Below are positions 52,541 through 62,431 of a stretch of DNA of 64,000 nt, piece by piece (the stretch's first letter is position 1; each line of letters opens with the position of its first letter). The stretch covers positions 2,852,001 to 2,916,000 of the forward strand of contig NZ_WOWL01000001.1 in the NCBI RefSeq assembly GCF_009741265.1. The letters are read 5' to 3'. This DNA comes from Pseudarthrobacter sp. GA104 (GTDB taxonomy: Bacteria; Actinomycetota; Actinomycetes; Actinomycetales; Micrococcaceae). The translations under genes were made by a program, and so were the position numbers. The notes below the pieces were generated by a model. The model did not search any database, was not told the DNA's origin, and saw nothing but the letters and a program-made list of their open reading frames with translations.

Positions 52541-55372
52541 ATGGCCATCGAGATCAACGGAACGCCGGCCGGGACAGCACCGCGCCCCGGGCAGTGCCTG
52601 CGGACCTTCCTGCGGGAGCAGGGCAGCCTCGGCGTGAAGAAGGGCTGCGACGGCGGAGACTGCGGTGCGTGCACCGTGCACGTGGACGGCACCCCGGTGC
52701 ACAGCTGCATCTACCCGGCCGTGAGGGCCGAGGGCCACGCCGTCACCACCATCGAGGGACTGGCGTCCACTGCCGGCGACGGTGCAGACCTCCACCCCGT
52801 CCAGCAGCAGTTCATGGAGCGCCAGGGTTTTCAGTGCGGGTTCTGCACGGCCGGCATGGTGATGACGGCCGCTGCGTTCGACGACGAACAGAAGGAGAAC
52901 CTGCCACGGAACCTCAAGGGCAACCTCTGCCGCTGCACCGGATACCGGGCCATTTCCGACGCCGTCTGCGGACACGCCGGCCACCCCGATCCCAAGGGAC
53001 AGGGCTCCGGAATTGCGGGGGAGGGGCAGCCGGATCCCGAGCCGGGACAGCTGGGTGACGACGTTCCGGCACCCGCCAGCCGCGCCGTGGTGACCGGCAC
53101 CGCCCGCTACACGCTGGACGTTCCCGCGGACCAGTTGCAGGGACTGCTCCACCTCAAGCTCCTGCGCTCGCCGCACGCGCATGCCCGGGTGCGCTCCATC
53201 AACACTGGACAGGCGTTGAAGGTACCGGGCGTGATGGCCGTCTTCACGCACAAGGACGCACCGGAACAGCTGTTCTCCACTGCCCAGCACGAACTGTTCA
53301 CCGATGACCCGGACGATACCCGCGTGTTGGATGACGTGCTGCGCTTCAGGGGCCAGCGGGTTGCCGCGGTGGTGGCCGAAACGGTGGCCGCCGCAGAGGC
53401 CGGGGTCCGCGCACTGGAGGTGGAGTACCAGGAACTCCCTGCAGTCTTCTCACCCCGGGATGCACTGCAGCCGGGTGCTCCCCTGGTGCACGGGGACAAG
53501 GATGGAACTGTGGCGCGCATTTCCCGGCCCGACCGCAATGTGGTGGCCGAGCTGCACTCCGAACTGGGGAGCGTGGCCGAGGGCTTCGCCGCCGCGGACT
53601 TCATCCATGAACAGACCTACCGCACCCAGCGGGTCCAGCACGTGGCACTGGAAACACATGCGGCCATCGCATCAGTGGACGGCGACGGGAGGCTGCAGGT
53701 CCGCACGTCCAGCCAGGTCCCGTTCCTGGTCCGGCGGACGTTGTGCCGGGTCTTTGGGCTCCCGGAGGAGCAGGTGCATGTGGTGGCCGGCCGCGTAGGC
53801 GGCGGGTTCGGCGGAAAACAGGAAGTCCTCACCGAGGACATCGTGGCCCTCGCAGCCCTGAAACTGGGCAGGCCGGTCCAGCTGGAACTGACCAGGACCG
53901 AGCAGTTCACGGCCACCACCACCCGTCATCCGTTCACCATCAAGCTCAAGGCCGGCACCAGCAATGACGGACGGCTCACCGCCCTGGAACTGGACGTCCT
54001 GACCAACACGGGCGCCTACGGCAACCACGGACCCGGCGTGATGTTCCACGGCTGCGGCGAATCCCTGAGCGTCTACAACTGCGCCAACAAAAAAGTGGAC
54101 GCCCATGCGGTGTACACCAACACGGTCCCCGCCGGGGCGTTCCGCGGCTACGGGCTGAGCCAGATGATCTTCGCCATCGAGTCGGCCATGGACGAGCTCG
54201 CAGCCGGCATCGGCATGGACCCGTTCGAGTTCCGCCGCCGGAACATGGTGCGCGAAGGCGACCGGATGCTGTCCACCCAGCCGGAGCCCGACGAGGACGT
54301 CCATTACGGCAGCTACGGCCTGGACCAGTGCCTGAGCCTGGTCCGCGAAGCCCTGGCCCGGGGCCGGGAACGCTATCGCGCCGCCGGCCTGGACGAACTG
54401 GGCCCGGACTGGCTCACCGGCGAGGGCACGGCGCTCTCCATGATCGACACCGTGCCCCCGCGCGGCCACTTTGCCCACTCCCGCCTCCGGCTCCTGCCGG
54501 ACGGGACGTACCAGGCCGACGTCGGAACCGCCGAGTTCGGCAATGGCACCACCACCGTCCACGCCCAGCTGGCCGCCACGGCGCTGTCCACGGAGGCCGC
54601 CAGGGTGGTGGTGCGGCAGTCCGATACCGACCTCGTTGAGCACGATACCGGGGCCTTCGGCTCGGCCGGAACCGTGGTGGCCGGCAAGGCAACGCTCGCC
54701 GCCGCGGAGGAACTCGCCGTCCGGATCCGCGCCTTCGCAGCCGGCATCCGCCAGACCCAGGCCTCGGCCTGCGTCCTCGCCGGAAGCTCGGTGGTCATTG
54801 ACGGAACGTCCGTGCCGCTGGCCGAACTGGCACAGGCGGCCGCTGACGCCGGCGTCGAACTCGCGGCGGAGGGACGCTGGGGCGGGACGCCGCGTTCCGT
54901 GGCGTTCAACGTGCACGGCTTCCGAGTTGCGGTGAACCGCGGCACGGGAGAGCTGAAAATCCTGCAGAGCGTGCAGGCCGCGGACGCCGGCGTGGTGGTT
55001 AATCCGCGCCAGTGCCGCGGCCAGATCGAAGGCGGGATTGCCCAGGCCTTGGGTGCCGCGCTGTATGAGGAGGTGGTGGTTGACGACGCCGGCCGGGTCA
55101 CCACGGACATCCTCCGGCAGTACCACATCCCCACCTTTGCCGACGTTCCCCGCAGTGAGGTGTACTTTGCCGACACGAACGACAAACTGGGGCCGCTGGG
55201 GGCAAAATCCATGAGCGAGAGCCCGTTCAACCCGGTTGCACCGGCGCTGGCCAACGCAATCCGCAACGCCACCGGGGTGCGCTTTACCTCATTGCCCATT
55301 GCGCGCGACAAAATCTACCTGGGCCTGAAGGAAGCGGGGCTGGTGCCCAACCTGCAGCGCTCGGCCATCTGA
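52541..55372 (+). CDS. xdhA: Xanthine dehydrogenase with fused 2Fe-2S and molybdenum domains (943 aa)
   Basis: N-terminal two 2Fe-2S clusters: Cys 36, 41, 44, 56 and Cys 99, 102, 130, 132, then a ~20-residue linker (PKGQGSGIAGEGQP) and the molybdopterin domains: ASRAVVTGTARYTLDVPADQ, GRVGGGFGGKQE, GAFRGYGLSQMIFAIESAMDELA and a C-terminal GAKSMSESPFNPVAPALANAI with the active-site Glu. In most bacteria these domains are separate subunits. Upstream FAD subunit completes the enzyme; oxidises xanthine (and probably hypoxanthine) to urate. Confidence 0.9.
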   Translation: MAIEINGTPAGTAPRPGQCLRTFLREQGSLGVKKGCDGGDCGACTVHVDGTPVHSCIYPAVRAEGHAVTTIEGLASTAGDGADLHPVQQQFMERQGFQCGFCTAGMVMTAAAFDDEQKENLPRNLKGNLCRCTGYRAISDAVCGHAGHPDPKGQGSGIAGEGQPDPEPGQLGDDVPAPASRAVVTGTARYTLDVPADQLQGLLHLKLLRSPHAHARVRSINTGQALKVPGVMAVFTHKDAPEQLFSTAQHELFTDDPDDTRVLDDVLRFRGQRVAAVVAETVAAAEAGVRALEVEYQELPAVFSPRDALQPGAPLVHGDKDGTVARISRPDRNVVAELHSELGSVAEGFAAADFIHEQTYRTQRVQHVALETHAAIASVDGDGRLQVRTSSQVPFLVRRTLCRVFGLPEEQVHVVAGRVGGGFGGKQEVLTEDIVALAALKLGRPVQLELTRTEQFTATTTRHPFTIKLKAGTSNDGRLTALELDVLTNTGAYGNHGPGVMFHGCGESLSVYNCANKKVDAHAVYTNTVPAGAFRGYGLSQMIFAIESAMDELAAGIGMDPFEFRRRNMVREGDRMLSTQPEPDEDVHYGSYGLDQCLSLVREALARGRERYRAAGLDELGPDWLTGEGTALSMIDTVPPRGHFAHSRLRLLPDGTYQADVGTAEFGNGTTTVHAQLAATALSTEAARVVVRQSDTDLVEHDTGAFGSAGTVVAGKATLAAAEELAVRIRAFAAGIRQTQASACVLAGSSVVIDGTSVPLAELAQAAADAGVELAAEGRWGGTPRSVAFNVHGFRVAVNRGTGELKILQSVQAADAGVVVNPRQCRGQIEGGIAQALGAALYEEVVVDDAGRVTTDILRQYHIPTFADVPRSEVYFADTNDKLGPLGAKSMSESPFNPVAPALANAIRNATGVRFTSLPIARDKIYLGLKEAGLVPNLQRSAI

Positions 55373-55436
55373 GGATCCGGCGTGGCGGGTGCCGTAAAAT
55401 TCCGGTGGCTGCGCAGCCTCGGCCTATAGTCGAGGG

Positions 55437-56417
55437 ATGGAACAGCGGATTTTAGGCAAGACCGGACGGAACGTCTCCATCGTCGGGCTGGGAACCTGGC
55501 AGCTTGGCGCTGACTGGGGCAACGTTGACCCGGCACAGGCGCAGGCCGTCCTGGCAGCCTCCGCGGAAGCAGGGGTGAACTTCTTCGACACCGCCGACGT
55601 CTACGGTGACGGCAAGAGCGAGCAGGCCATCGGAAAGTTCCTGGCTGACAATCCCGGCCTGGATATCACGGTGGCCACAAAGATGGGCCGCCGCGTGGAC
55701 CAGCAGCCGGAGAACTACACCCTGGCCAACTTCCGCCAGTGGGTGGACCGGTCCCGTAAGAACCTGGGGACGGACACCCTGGACCTGGTTCAGCTGCACT
55801 GCCCGCCCACGCCCGTGTACAGCAACGCCGAGGTGTACGACGCGCTGGACACCCTGGTCTCCGAGGGCGCCATCCGCAACTACGGCGTCAGCGTGGAGCG
55901 CACGGATGAGGCGCTGGAAGCGATCCGGCACCCGGGCACCGCCTCCGTCCAGATCATCCTGAACGCCTTCCGGCTCAAGCCCCTCGACGAAGTCCTGCCC
56001 GCAGCGAAAGCTGCCAACGTCGGGATCATTGCCCGGGTGCCGCTGGCTTCGGGGCTGCTCTCGGGCAAATACACCAAGGAAACCACCTTCGCGGAGAACG
56101 ATCACAGGAACTACAACCGCAACGGTGGCTCCTTCGACGTCGGCGAGACCTTCTCCGGCGTGGACTATGAGCTGGGGCTGAAGGCCGTGGCCGAGTTCGA
56201 GCAGCTTGTGCCTGCCGGTGCAACCACGGCCCAGGCAGCCATCGCCTGGATTGCCGCGCAGGACGGCGTCACCACCGTGATCCCCGGGGCGCGGAACGTG
56301 GACCAGGCAGCGGCGAACGCTGCCGCGGCTTCCGTGGCCGTCAGCGAAGAGTTCGACGCCGGGGTCCGCTGGATTTACGACCACTACTTCCGCGAAGCCA
56401 TCCACCCGCGCTGGTAG
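55437..56417 (+). CDS. Aldo/keto reductase (326 aa)
   Basis: AKR (alpha/beta)8 barrel: GLGTWQLGADWGN, NFFDTADVYGDGKSE (catalytic Asp/Tyr), ISVATKMGRRVDQ-type Lys (TVATKMG), LDLVQLHCPP (His) and TVIPGARNVDQAA (NADPH). Soluble NADPH reductase; substrate unknown. Not obviously part of the purine operon, 64 bases after xdh. Confidence 0.9.
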   Translation: MEQRILGKTGRNVSIVGLGTWQLGADWGNVDPAQAQAVLAASAEAGVNFFDTADVYGDGKSEQAIGKFLADNPGLDITVATKMGRRVDQQPENYTLANFRQWVDRSRKNLGTDTLDLVQLHCPPTPVYSNAEVYDALDTLVSEGAIRNYGVSVERTDEALEAIRHPGTASVQIILNAFRLKPLDEVLPAAKAANVGIIARVPLASGLLSGKYTKETTFAENDHRNYNRNGGSFDVGETFSGVDYELGLKAVAEFEQLVPAGATTAQAAIAWIAAQDGVTTVIPGARNVDQAAANAAAASVAVSEEFDAGVRWIYDHYFREAIHPRW

Positions 56418-56453
56418 CGTGCAGGACTCCTGGGGGTTCCGGGAACACTGCAG

Positions 56454-57119
56454 ATGAAAGCGCCTTCCGCCGATGGCTTCGTGGAACGGCTCGCAGCCGT
56501 GCCCACGGTTCCGGGACTCAACAACTTCTTTGACCGCAGTGTCCCGGAGAACGCCGTACGCCGGCGCAACCTGGAGCTTTACCTGGAGGAGATGCGGGAC
56601 CGCTCGCCGAAGGTGCTCCTGTTGGGCGAAGCCCCGGGCTTCAGGGGAATGCGGATCACCGGTGTCCCCTTCACCAACCGCACCATGTTCCAGGGGCCGG
56701 CCAACTCCTTCGGCCTGTTCGGGCCGGGCAAGGGCTACTCATTGCCGCCGGACGCGGCGGACGTTGCCGCCGAGCCCACCGCAACGGTGATGTGGGGAGT
56801 CCTGGCGGAGCTGCAGTTCCTTCCCCTGCTGTGGAGCGCGTGCCCTTGGCATACCCATGTTCCGGGGAAGCCGCAGTCCAACCGGACGCCAACGGCTGCC
56901 GAAGCCCGGCTGGGAACTCTGTTTTGGCAGGAGCTGGCGGAACTGTTCGCCATCCAAACCGTGGTGGCCGTGGGAAACGTCGCGCACCGAAGCCTGCTGG
57001 CCAGCGGAATGGATGCGCCCAAGGTCCGGCATCCGGCCCACGGCGGACGCTCGGGCTTCAAGCGCGGCCTGGAGGAGTTGCTCCTGGCCGGAAGCATCAC
57101 CACCCAGCCCAGCACGTAG
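56454..57119 (+). CDS. Uracil-DNA glycosylase superfamily protein (221 aa)
   Basis: UDG fold: motif 1 VLLLGEAPGFRG (about 55-66), then GVPFTNRTMF and motif 2 VRHPAHGGRSG (about 192-202). The GEAPG instead of GxDPYH is typical of family 4/5-like or atypical UDG members. Probable uracil or damaged-base excision. Convergent with the MocA-like gene, two bases between stops. Confidence 0.82.
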   Translation: MKAPSADGFVERLAAVPTVPGLNNFFDRSVPENAVRRRNLELYLEEMRDRSPKVLLLGEAPGFRGMRITGVPFTNRTMFQGPANSFGLFGPGKGYSLPPDAADVAAEPTATVMWGVLAELQFLPLLWSACPWHTHVPGKPQSNRTPTAAEARLGTLFWQELAELFAIQTVVAVGNVAHRSLLASGMDAPKVRHPAHGGRSGFKRGLEELLLAGSITTQPST

Positions 57120-57121
57120 GG

Positions 57122-57757
57122 CTAGTCCAGCAGGTAGAGCTGCTCCGGCGTATCAACATCCAGGCCGCTGGAGAGATCACTGCAATCCACCTCGTCCACC
57201 AGTTCCGGGTGGTTACGCAGGAAAGCGCGCGCCCCGGCATCGCCCGTCACGGTTGCAGCCACGGCCTGGCGCAGGGAGGCATCGATCACCAGGGGGTGGC
57301 CGCGGCGGAGCCCGCCGTCCCCACCCTGCGCTGCGGCAGCGCCGTCGTCGTACGCCGCTGCGGTGACCCGGCCCGGACGGTGGGACGCAAGCAGCCGCGC
57401 CACCGCCAGGGAAGACAGGCCGGGCTGGTCCACGAGGGCAATCATCAGGTGGTCCCGGGGATCGGCGGCGGCGTTGCCCAGCAGCAGGGAACTCCCCATC
57501 CCTGACTGCCATTCATGGTTCACCACCGTGCGGCAGCCGTCCAGCCTGGCGGCGGCCAGGACTTCGTGGGCACCCGCGCCGAGCACCACCACAACCTCGC
57601 GGCAGCCTCCGTCGAACAGCGCTTCAGCGACCGCTTCCACCAGGGGCCGGCCGCGGTAGGGGAGCAGCGCCTTGGGACCGCGTCCCAGCCTGGCGCCGCC
57701 GCCGGCCGCGAGCACAACGCCGGTGGTGCCCGCCGCCTCCGTGTTCCGCATAGCCAC
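57122..57757 (-). CDS. MocA-like molybdenum cofactor cytidylyltransferase (211 aa)
   Basis: NTP-transferase: GVVLAAGGGARLGRGPKALLPYRGRPLVEAVAEAL (nucleotide-binding), VVNHEWQSGMGSSLLLG and LVDQPGLSSLAVARLL. MocA-type enzymes make molybdopterin cytosine dinucleotide for xanthine dehydrogenase-type enzymes, which the neighbouring xdh locus needs. Start may be at Met 1 or Met 3. Opposite strand to xdh but the location supports the assignment. Confidence 0.8.
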   Translation of the reverse strand: MAMRNTEAAGTTGVVLAAGGGARLGRGPKALLPYRGRPLVEAVAEALFDGGCREVVVVLGAGAHEVLAAARLDGCRTVVNHEWQSGMGSSLLLGNAAADPRDHLMIALVDQPGLSSLAVARLLASHRPGRVTAAAYDDGAAAAQGGDGGLRRGHPLVIDASLRQAVAATVTGDAGARAFLRNHPELVDEVDCSDLSSGLDVDTPEQLYLLD

Positions 57758-57775
57758 ACCCTAACCCTTGTTGTC

Positions 57776-60541
57776 TCAGGCGTCGCCGCCGGCCCCTCCG
57801 GTGGTTCCGGCGCTGACGTCCAGGAGTTTGTAGCGGTCCATGGCGTACGACGGCGCCCCGTCCTCGACCTCGCCCCTCGCCGCGAGCATTTGCAGCGTCT
57901 TCACCACGATGGAGTGGGTGTCGTTCTTGAAGAAGCGGCGGGCGGCGGCGCGGGTGTCGGAGAAGCCGAAGCCGTCCGCGCCGAGCGATGCGAACTGGTT
58001 CGGGAGGAATTGGCGGATCTGGTCCGGGACGGCTTTCATGTAGTCGGACACGGCGACGACGGGTCCGGTGGCTCCTTCGAGCTGCCGGGTGACGAAGGGG
58101 ACGCGGGCGGGTTCGCCGGGGTTGAGGAAGGCTTCCTCTTCGGCGGCGAGGCCGTCGCGGCGCAGTTCGTTCCAGGAGGTCACGGACCAGACGTCGGCGG
58201 AGACTGACCAGTCTTCGGCGAGGATCCGCTGGGCTTCGAGGGCCCAGGGGACGGAGACTCCGGAGGCGAGGATCTGGGCCTTCGGTCCTGCAAGGTCCGA
58301 CGCCGATACCCGGTAGATGCCTTTCAATACACCGTTGACGTCGAGGTTCTCAGGCTCGGCGGGCTGGGTAATCGGCTCATTGTAGACGGTGAGGTAGTAC
58401 ATCAGGTTTGGATCGGATGCAGCTCCGGTTCCATCGCCGCTTGCGGCCGGCCCGTACATGCGTTCGATGCCGTCGCGGATGATGTGGCCCATTTCGTAGC
58501 CGTAGGCGGGGTCGTAGGTGACGACGGCGGGGTTGGTGGAGGCGAGCAGGGGGGAGTGGCCGTCGGCGTGCTGGAGGCCTTCGCCGGTGAGGGTGGTCCG
58601 TCCTGCGGTGGCGCCGATGATGAAGCCGCGGGTCATTTGGTCGGCTGCGGCCCAGAAGGCGTCGCCGGTGCGCTGGAAGCCGAACATGGAGTAGAACACG
58701 TAGACCGGGACCAGGGGCACGCCGTGGGTGGCGTAGGCGGTGCCGGCGGCGGTGAAGGCTGCGACGGCGCCGGCTTCGTTGATGCCGGGGTGGATCAGCT
58801 GGCCCTGGGCGGATTCCTTGTAAGCCAGGACCAGGTCGCGGTCTACGGAGAGGTAGTTCTGGCCGCCCGGGTTGTAGGTCTTGGCCGTGGGGAAGAATGC
58901 GTCCATGCCGAACGTCCTCGATTCGTCCGGGACGATGGGCACAATCCTGTGCCCGAAGTTCCTGTCCCGGATGAGGTCTTTCAGGAGCCTGACAAAGGCC
59001 ATGGTGGTGGCGGCCTGCTGTTTGCCCGAGCCGCGTTTGGCAACATCAAACGTCTTGGGATCCGGCAGCGCAACGGCATCATGGGAGGACCGGCGTTCAG
59101 GGACGGCGCCGCCCAGCGCCTTCCGCCGTTCATGGAGGTACACGATCTCCGGTGCATCATGCCCGGGGTGGAAGTACGGCGGGGAATAGGGATCCGCTTC
59201 CAGTTGCGCATCGGTAATGGGGATCCGCAGGTGGTCGCGGAACTTCTTCAGGTCATCCAGGGTGAGTTTCTTCATCTGGTGGGTCGCGTTGCGGCCCTCG
59301 AAGTGCGGTCCGAGGCCGTAGCCCTTGACGGTCTTGGCCAGGATGACGGTGGGCTTGCCCTTGAATTCGGTGGCTGCCTTGTAGGCGGCGTAGACCTTGC
59401 GGTAGTCGTGGCCGCCGCGCTTGAGGTTCCAGATCTGGTCATCGGTGAGGTCCGCGACCATGTCCTTGGTCTGCGGGGTCTTGCCGAAGAAGTGTTCGCG
59501 GACGAACCCGCCGGATTCGGCCTTGTAGGTCTGGTAGTCCCCGTCGGGGGTTTCGTTCATGATCTTCACCAGCGACCCGTCGGTGTCCTTGGTGAGGAGG
59601 TCGTCCCATTCCCGGCCCCAGACGACCTTGATGACGTTCCAGCCCGCACCGCGGAAGAACGCTTCGAGTTCCTGCATGATCTTGCCGTTGCCCCGCACGG
59701 GCCCGTCCAGGCGCTGGAGGTTGCAGTTGATCACGAAGTTGAGGTTGTCCAGGTTCTCGTTCGCGGCGAGCTGGAGCAGGCCGCGGGACTCGGGCTCGTC
59801 CATTTCGCCGTCGCCGAGGAACGCCCAGACCTGCTGGTCACTGGTGTCCTTCAGGCCGCGGTTGTGCAGGTACCGGTTGGACTGGGCCTGGTAGATCGCG
59901 TTCATCGGCCCGATGCCCATGGACACGGTGGGGAATTCCCAGAAGTGCGGCATCAGGCGCGGGTGCGGGTAGGAGGACAGGGCGTGGCCCTCGCGGGACT
60001 TTTCCTGCCGGAACCCGTCCAGGTCCTCCTCGGAGAGCCGGCCTTCCATGAACGCCCGGGCGTACATGCCGGGGGAGGCGTGGCCCTGGAAGAAGACCTG
60101 GTCCCCGCCGCCGGGGTGGTCCTTGCCCCGGAAGAAGTGGTTGAACCCGACCTCGTACAGGGTCGCGGCCCCGGCATAGGTGGAGATGTGTCCGCCCACC
60201 CCGATGTTCGCCCGCTGGGCCCGGTGGACCATCACCGCAGCGTTCCAGCGCATGTACGCCCGGTAACGGCGCTCGAATTCCTCGTTGCCCGGGAATTCCG
60301 CCTCCTGGTCCACCGGGATGGTGTTCACGTAATCGGTGGTGGTCACCATCGGCACCCCGACGCTCTGCGCGCCGGCACGCTGCAGCAGGCTCCGCATGAT
60401 GAATTGGGCACGCTCGGTGCCCTGTTCCCTGATCAATGCATCCAGGGACTCAACCCACTCGGCAGTCTCTTCGGGATCACGATCAGGCAGCTGGTTAGTC
60501 AACCCGCTGAGGATATGGGAGGTATCTTCTCCTGCGGCCAC
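57776..60541 (-). CDS. aceE: Pyruvate dehydrogenase E1 component, homodimeric (921 aa)
   Basis: Thiamine diphosphate enzyme: [63 protein letters not shown] (GDG-type ThDP/Mg motif), [14 protein letters not shown] and [31 protein letters not shown]. Part of the actinobacterial AceE complex converting pyruvate to acetyl-CoA. A GTG ([11 protein letters not shown]) with GAAAGAGG five bases ahead is preferred; in-frame ATGs at 60556 and 60598 are possible. Divergent from the NCS1 operon. Confidence 0.94.
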   Translation of the reverse strand: MAAGEDTSHILSGLTNQLPDRDPEETAEWVESLDALIREQGTERAQFIMRSLLQRAGAQSVGVPMVTTTDYVNTIPVDQEAEFPGNEEFERRYRAYMRWNAAVMVHRAQRANIGVGGHISTYAGAATLYEVGFNHFFRGKDHPGGGDQVFFQGHASPGMYARAFMEGRLSEEDLDGFRQEKSREGHALSSYPHPRLMPHFWEFPTVSMGIGPMNAIYQAQSNRYLHNRGLKDTSDQQVWAFLGDGEMDEPESRGLLQLAANENLDNLNFVINCNLQRLDGPVRGNGKIMQELEAFFRGAGWNVIKVVWGREWDDLLTKDTDGSLVKIMNETPDGDYQTYKAESGGFVREHFFGKTPQTKDMVADLTDDQIWNLKRGGHDYRKVYAAYKAATEFKGKPTVILAKTVKGYGLGPHFEGRNATHQMKKLTLDDLKKFRDHLRIPITDAQLEADPYSPPYFHPGHDAPEIVYLHERRKALGGAVPERRSSHDAVALPDPKTFDVAKRGSGKQQAATTMAFVRLLKDLIRDRNFGHRIVPIVPDESRTFGMDAFFPTAKTYNPGGQNYLSVDRDLVLAYKESAQGQLIHPGINEAGAVAAFTAAGTAYATHGVPLVPVYVFYSMFGFQRTGDAFWAAADQMTRGFIIGATAGRTTLTGEGLQHADGHSPLLASTNPAVVTYDPAYGYEMGHIIRDGIERMYGPAASGDGTGAASDPNLMYYLTVYNEPITQPAEPENLDVNGVLKGIYRVSASDLAGPKAQILASGVSVPWALEAQRILAEDWSVSADVWSVTSWNELRRDGLAAEEEAFLNPGEPARVPFVTRQLEGATGPVVAVSDYMKAVPDQIRQFLPNQFASLGADGFGFSDTRAAARRFFKNDTHSIVVKTLQMLAARGEVEDGAPSYAMDRYKLLDVSAGTTGGAGGDA

Positions 60542-60852
60542 GGAAGCCTCTTTCATCTTTGAATGCTCGGCACTTATTTTCGTAATGTGAGAAAACATTA
60601 TTGCTATACGAGATTAGTGAGCCGGTCGCGGCCGGTCAAACGTTCCCGCCCTTCGCTCAGGGAAGAAGGCCGCCCGGAGGTGAAGATCGCGTTTGTGACT
60701 GGCGCCGTTCGCTGGGCATTTTGACGACAGGTGATCCACGTCATAACCTTTTTTCACCATTCAATATCAAGATTTCGCAGCGCGGAATAACAGAACCGGC
60801 CTGTCCAGCCAGGGCTCACCGCAGCGAAACCTTTCCAGAACTGGAGTTCCCC
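60542..60852. promoter_or_regulatory. Divergent promoter region of aceE and the NCS1 operon
   Basis: 311 bases without a supported gene. AT-rich patches near 60595-60612 (AAAACATTATTGCTATACG) and 60748-60778 (CATAACCTTTTTTCACC then ATTTCG) are the likely promoters for the two directions. No clear palindrome was found. Confidence 0.4.
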
Positions 60853-62421
60853 ATGCAGACCCCTCCCCCGACGGGCGTTGATATGGCTCCTGACCTGACA
60901 ACGCCGTCAGATTCCTCAGCCCACTCCGCCGAACGTGTCGAATCCCTGTGCGAATCAGCCAGCGCAGCATCAGGGCAGGCCATCAGCCCCACCCTTTACA
61001 ACGCAGACCTTGCCCCCACCAAGCGTGCCGGCCGCAGTTGGTCCGGCTACAGCATCTTCACCCTGTGGGCCAATGATGTCCACAGCCTCGGAAACTACGC
61101 CTTTGCCATCGGACTCTTCGCCCTGGGCCTTGGCGGCTGGCAGATACTGCTGGCACTCGGCATCGGAGCCGCCCTGCTCTTCGGCCTCCTGAACCTCTCC
61201 GGATTCATGGGCGTCAAAACCGGAGTCCCATTCCCGGTGATGAGCAGGATCAGCTTCGGCATCCGCGGCGCCCAAATCGCCAGCCTGCTCCGCGGCGCCG
61301 TCGCCGTGGCCTGGTTCGGCATCCAGACCTACCTGGCCTCGGTGGTCTTCCGGGTGATGCTCGTGGCCGTGTTCCCGCCCCTCGGCGAGCTGGACAAGGA
61401 CTCCATCCTGGGGCTGTCCACCCTGGGATGGATCGCGTTCATCATCCTCTGGGTTGTCCAACTGGTCATCGTGAGCTTCGGCATGGAAATGATCCGCAAG
61501 TATGAGGCCTTCGCAGGCCCGATCATCCTGGTCACCATGGCCGCCATCGCCGTCTGGATCTTCATGGAAGCGGGCGGCGCCATTGCCTGGTCCTCGGACA
61601 ACGCCCTCGAAGGGCCGCAAATGTGGCTGACCATCTTCGCCGGCGGCGCCCTCTGGGTCTCCATCTACGGGACATTCGTCCTGAACTTCTGCGACTTTAC
61701 CCGGTCTGCCGTCTCCAAGAAGGCCGTGGTCCGCGGAAACTTCTGGGGCATTCCCATCAACATGCTCGTCTTCGGCGCCATCGTCGTCGTGATGGCGGGA
61801 GGGCAGTTCAAAATCAACGGCACCATCATCGAGAGCCCCTCGGACATCGTCCAGACCATCCCCAACACGCTCTTCCTGGTCCTGGCATGCCTGGCCCTGC
61901 TGATCCTGACCATCGCGGTGAACCTCATGGCCAACTTCGTGGCTCCGGTCTATGCCCTCACCAACCTGTTCCCCAAACACCTGGACTTCCGCAAGGCTGC
62001 CATCGTCAGCGCCGTCATCGGCCTGGTCATCCTGCCCTGGAACCTCTACAACAACCCGCTGGTGATCGTGTACTTCCTCGGGGGCCTCGGCGCCCTGCTT
62101 GGCCCGCTGTTCGGCGTCGTGATGGCTGACTACTGGCTGATCCGCCGCGGCAAGGTCAACGTTCCCGAGCTGTACACCGCATCTGCTGCCGGCGCCTACT
62201 ACTACAAGAACGGCGTCAACCCCAGGGCCATCATCGCCATGGTGCCGGCCGCCGTCCTGGCGCTCCTCATCGCCTTCATCCCGGCGCTGGCGGCGGCAGC
62301 ACCGTTCGCCTGGTTCTTCGCCGCCGGCATCGCAGCCGTTGTGTACTTCTTCATCGCGGACCGCTCGCAGCGGCTCGAAGACCGCGACGGCGAGGCCATC
62401 GCCGTCGCCAGCAAACACTAA
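60853..62421 (+). CDS. NCS1-family permease for cytosine, hydantoin or allantoin (522 aa)
   Basis: Twelve-helix nucleobase:cation symporter-1 pattern: RSWSGYSIFTLWANDVHSLGNYAFA, FPVMSRISFGIRGAQIASLL (family motif), GPLFGVVMADYWLIRRGKV (motif at end). The N-terminal ~45 residues are hydrophilic. ATG at 60853 (MQTPPPTG) or 60883 (MAPDLTTP). Followed 10 bases later by a hydantoin/allantoin racemase-family gene, so hydantoin, allantoin or a related ureide is the probable substrate. Confidence 0.88.
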   Translation: MQTPPPTGVDMAPDLTTPSDSSAHSAERVESLCESASAASGQAISPTLYNADLAPTKRAGRSWSGYSIFTLWANDVHSLGNYAFAIGLFALGLGGWQILLALGIGAALLFGLLNLSGFMGVKTGVPFPVMSRISFGIRGAQIASLLRGAVAVAWFGIQTYLASVVFRVMLVAVFPPLGELDKDSILGLSTLGWIAFIILWVVQLVIVSFGMEMIRKYEAFAGPIILVTMAAIAVWIFMEAGGAIAWSSDNALEGPQMWLTIFAGGALWVSIYGTFVLNFCDFTRSAVSKKAVVRGNFWGIPINMLVFGAIVVVMAGGQFKINGTIIESPSDIVQTIPNTLFLVLACLALLILTIAVNLMANFVAPVYALTNLFPKHLDFRKAAIVSAVIGLVILPWNLYNNPLVIVYFLGGLGALLGPLFGVVMADYWLIRRGKVNVPELYTASAAGAYYYKNGVNPRAIIAMVPAAVLALLIAFIPALAAAAPFAWFFAAGIAAVVYFFIADRSQRLEDRDGEAIAVASKH

Positions 62422-62431
62422 GGATCCCCTG

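Noticed and set aside
57515..60562. Long plus-strand frames across mocA-like and aceE genes
   Set aside because: Gly/Val/Arg/His-rich shadows of aceE and the MocA-like gene.
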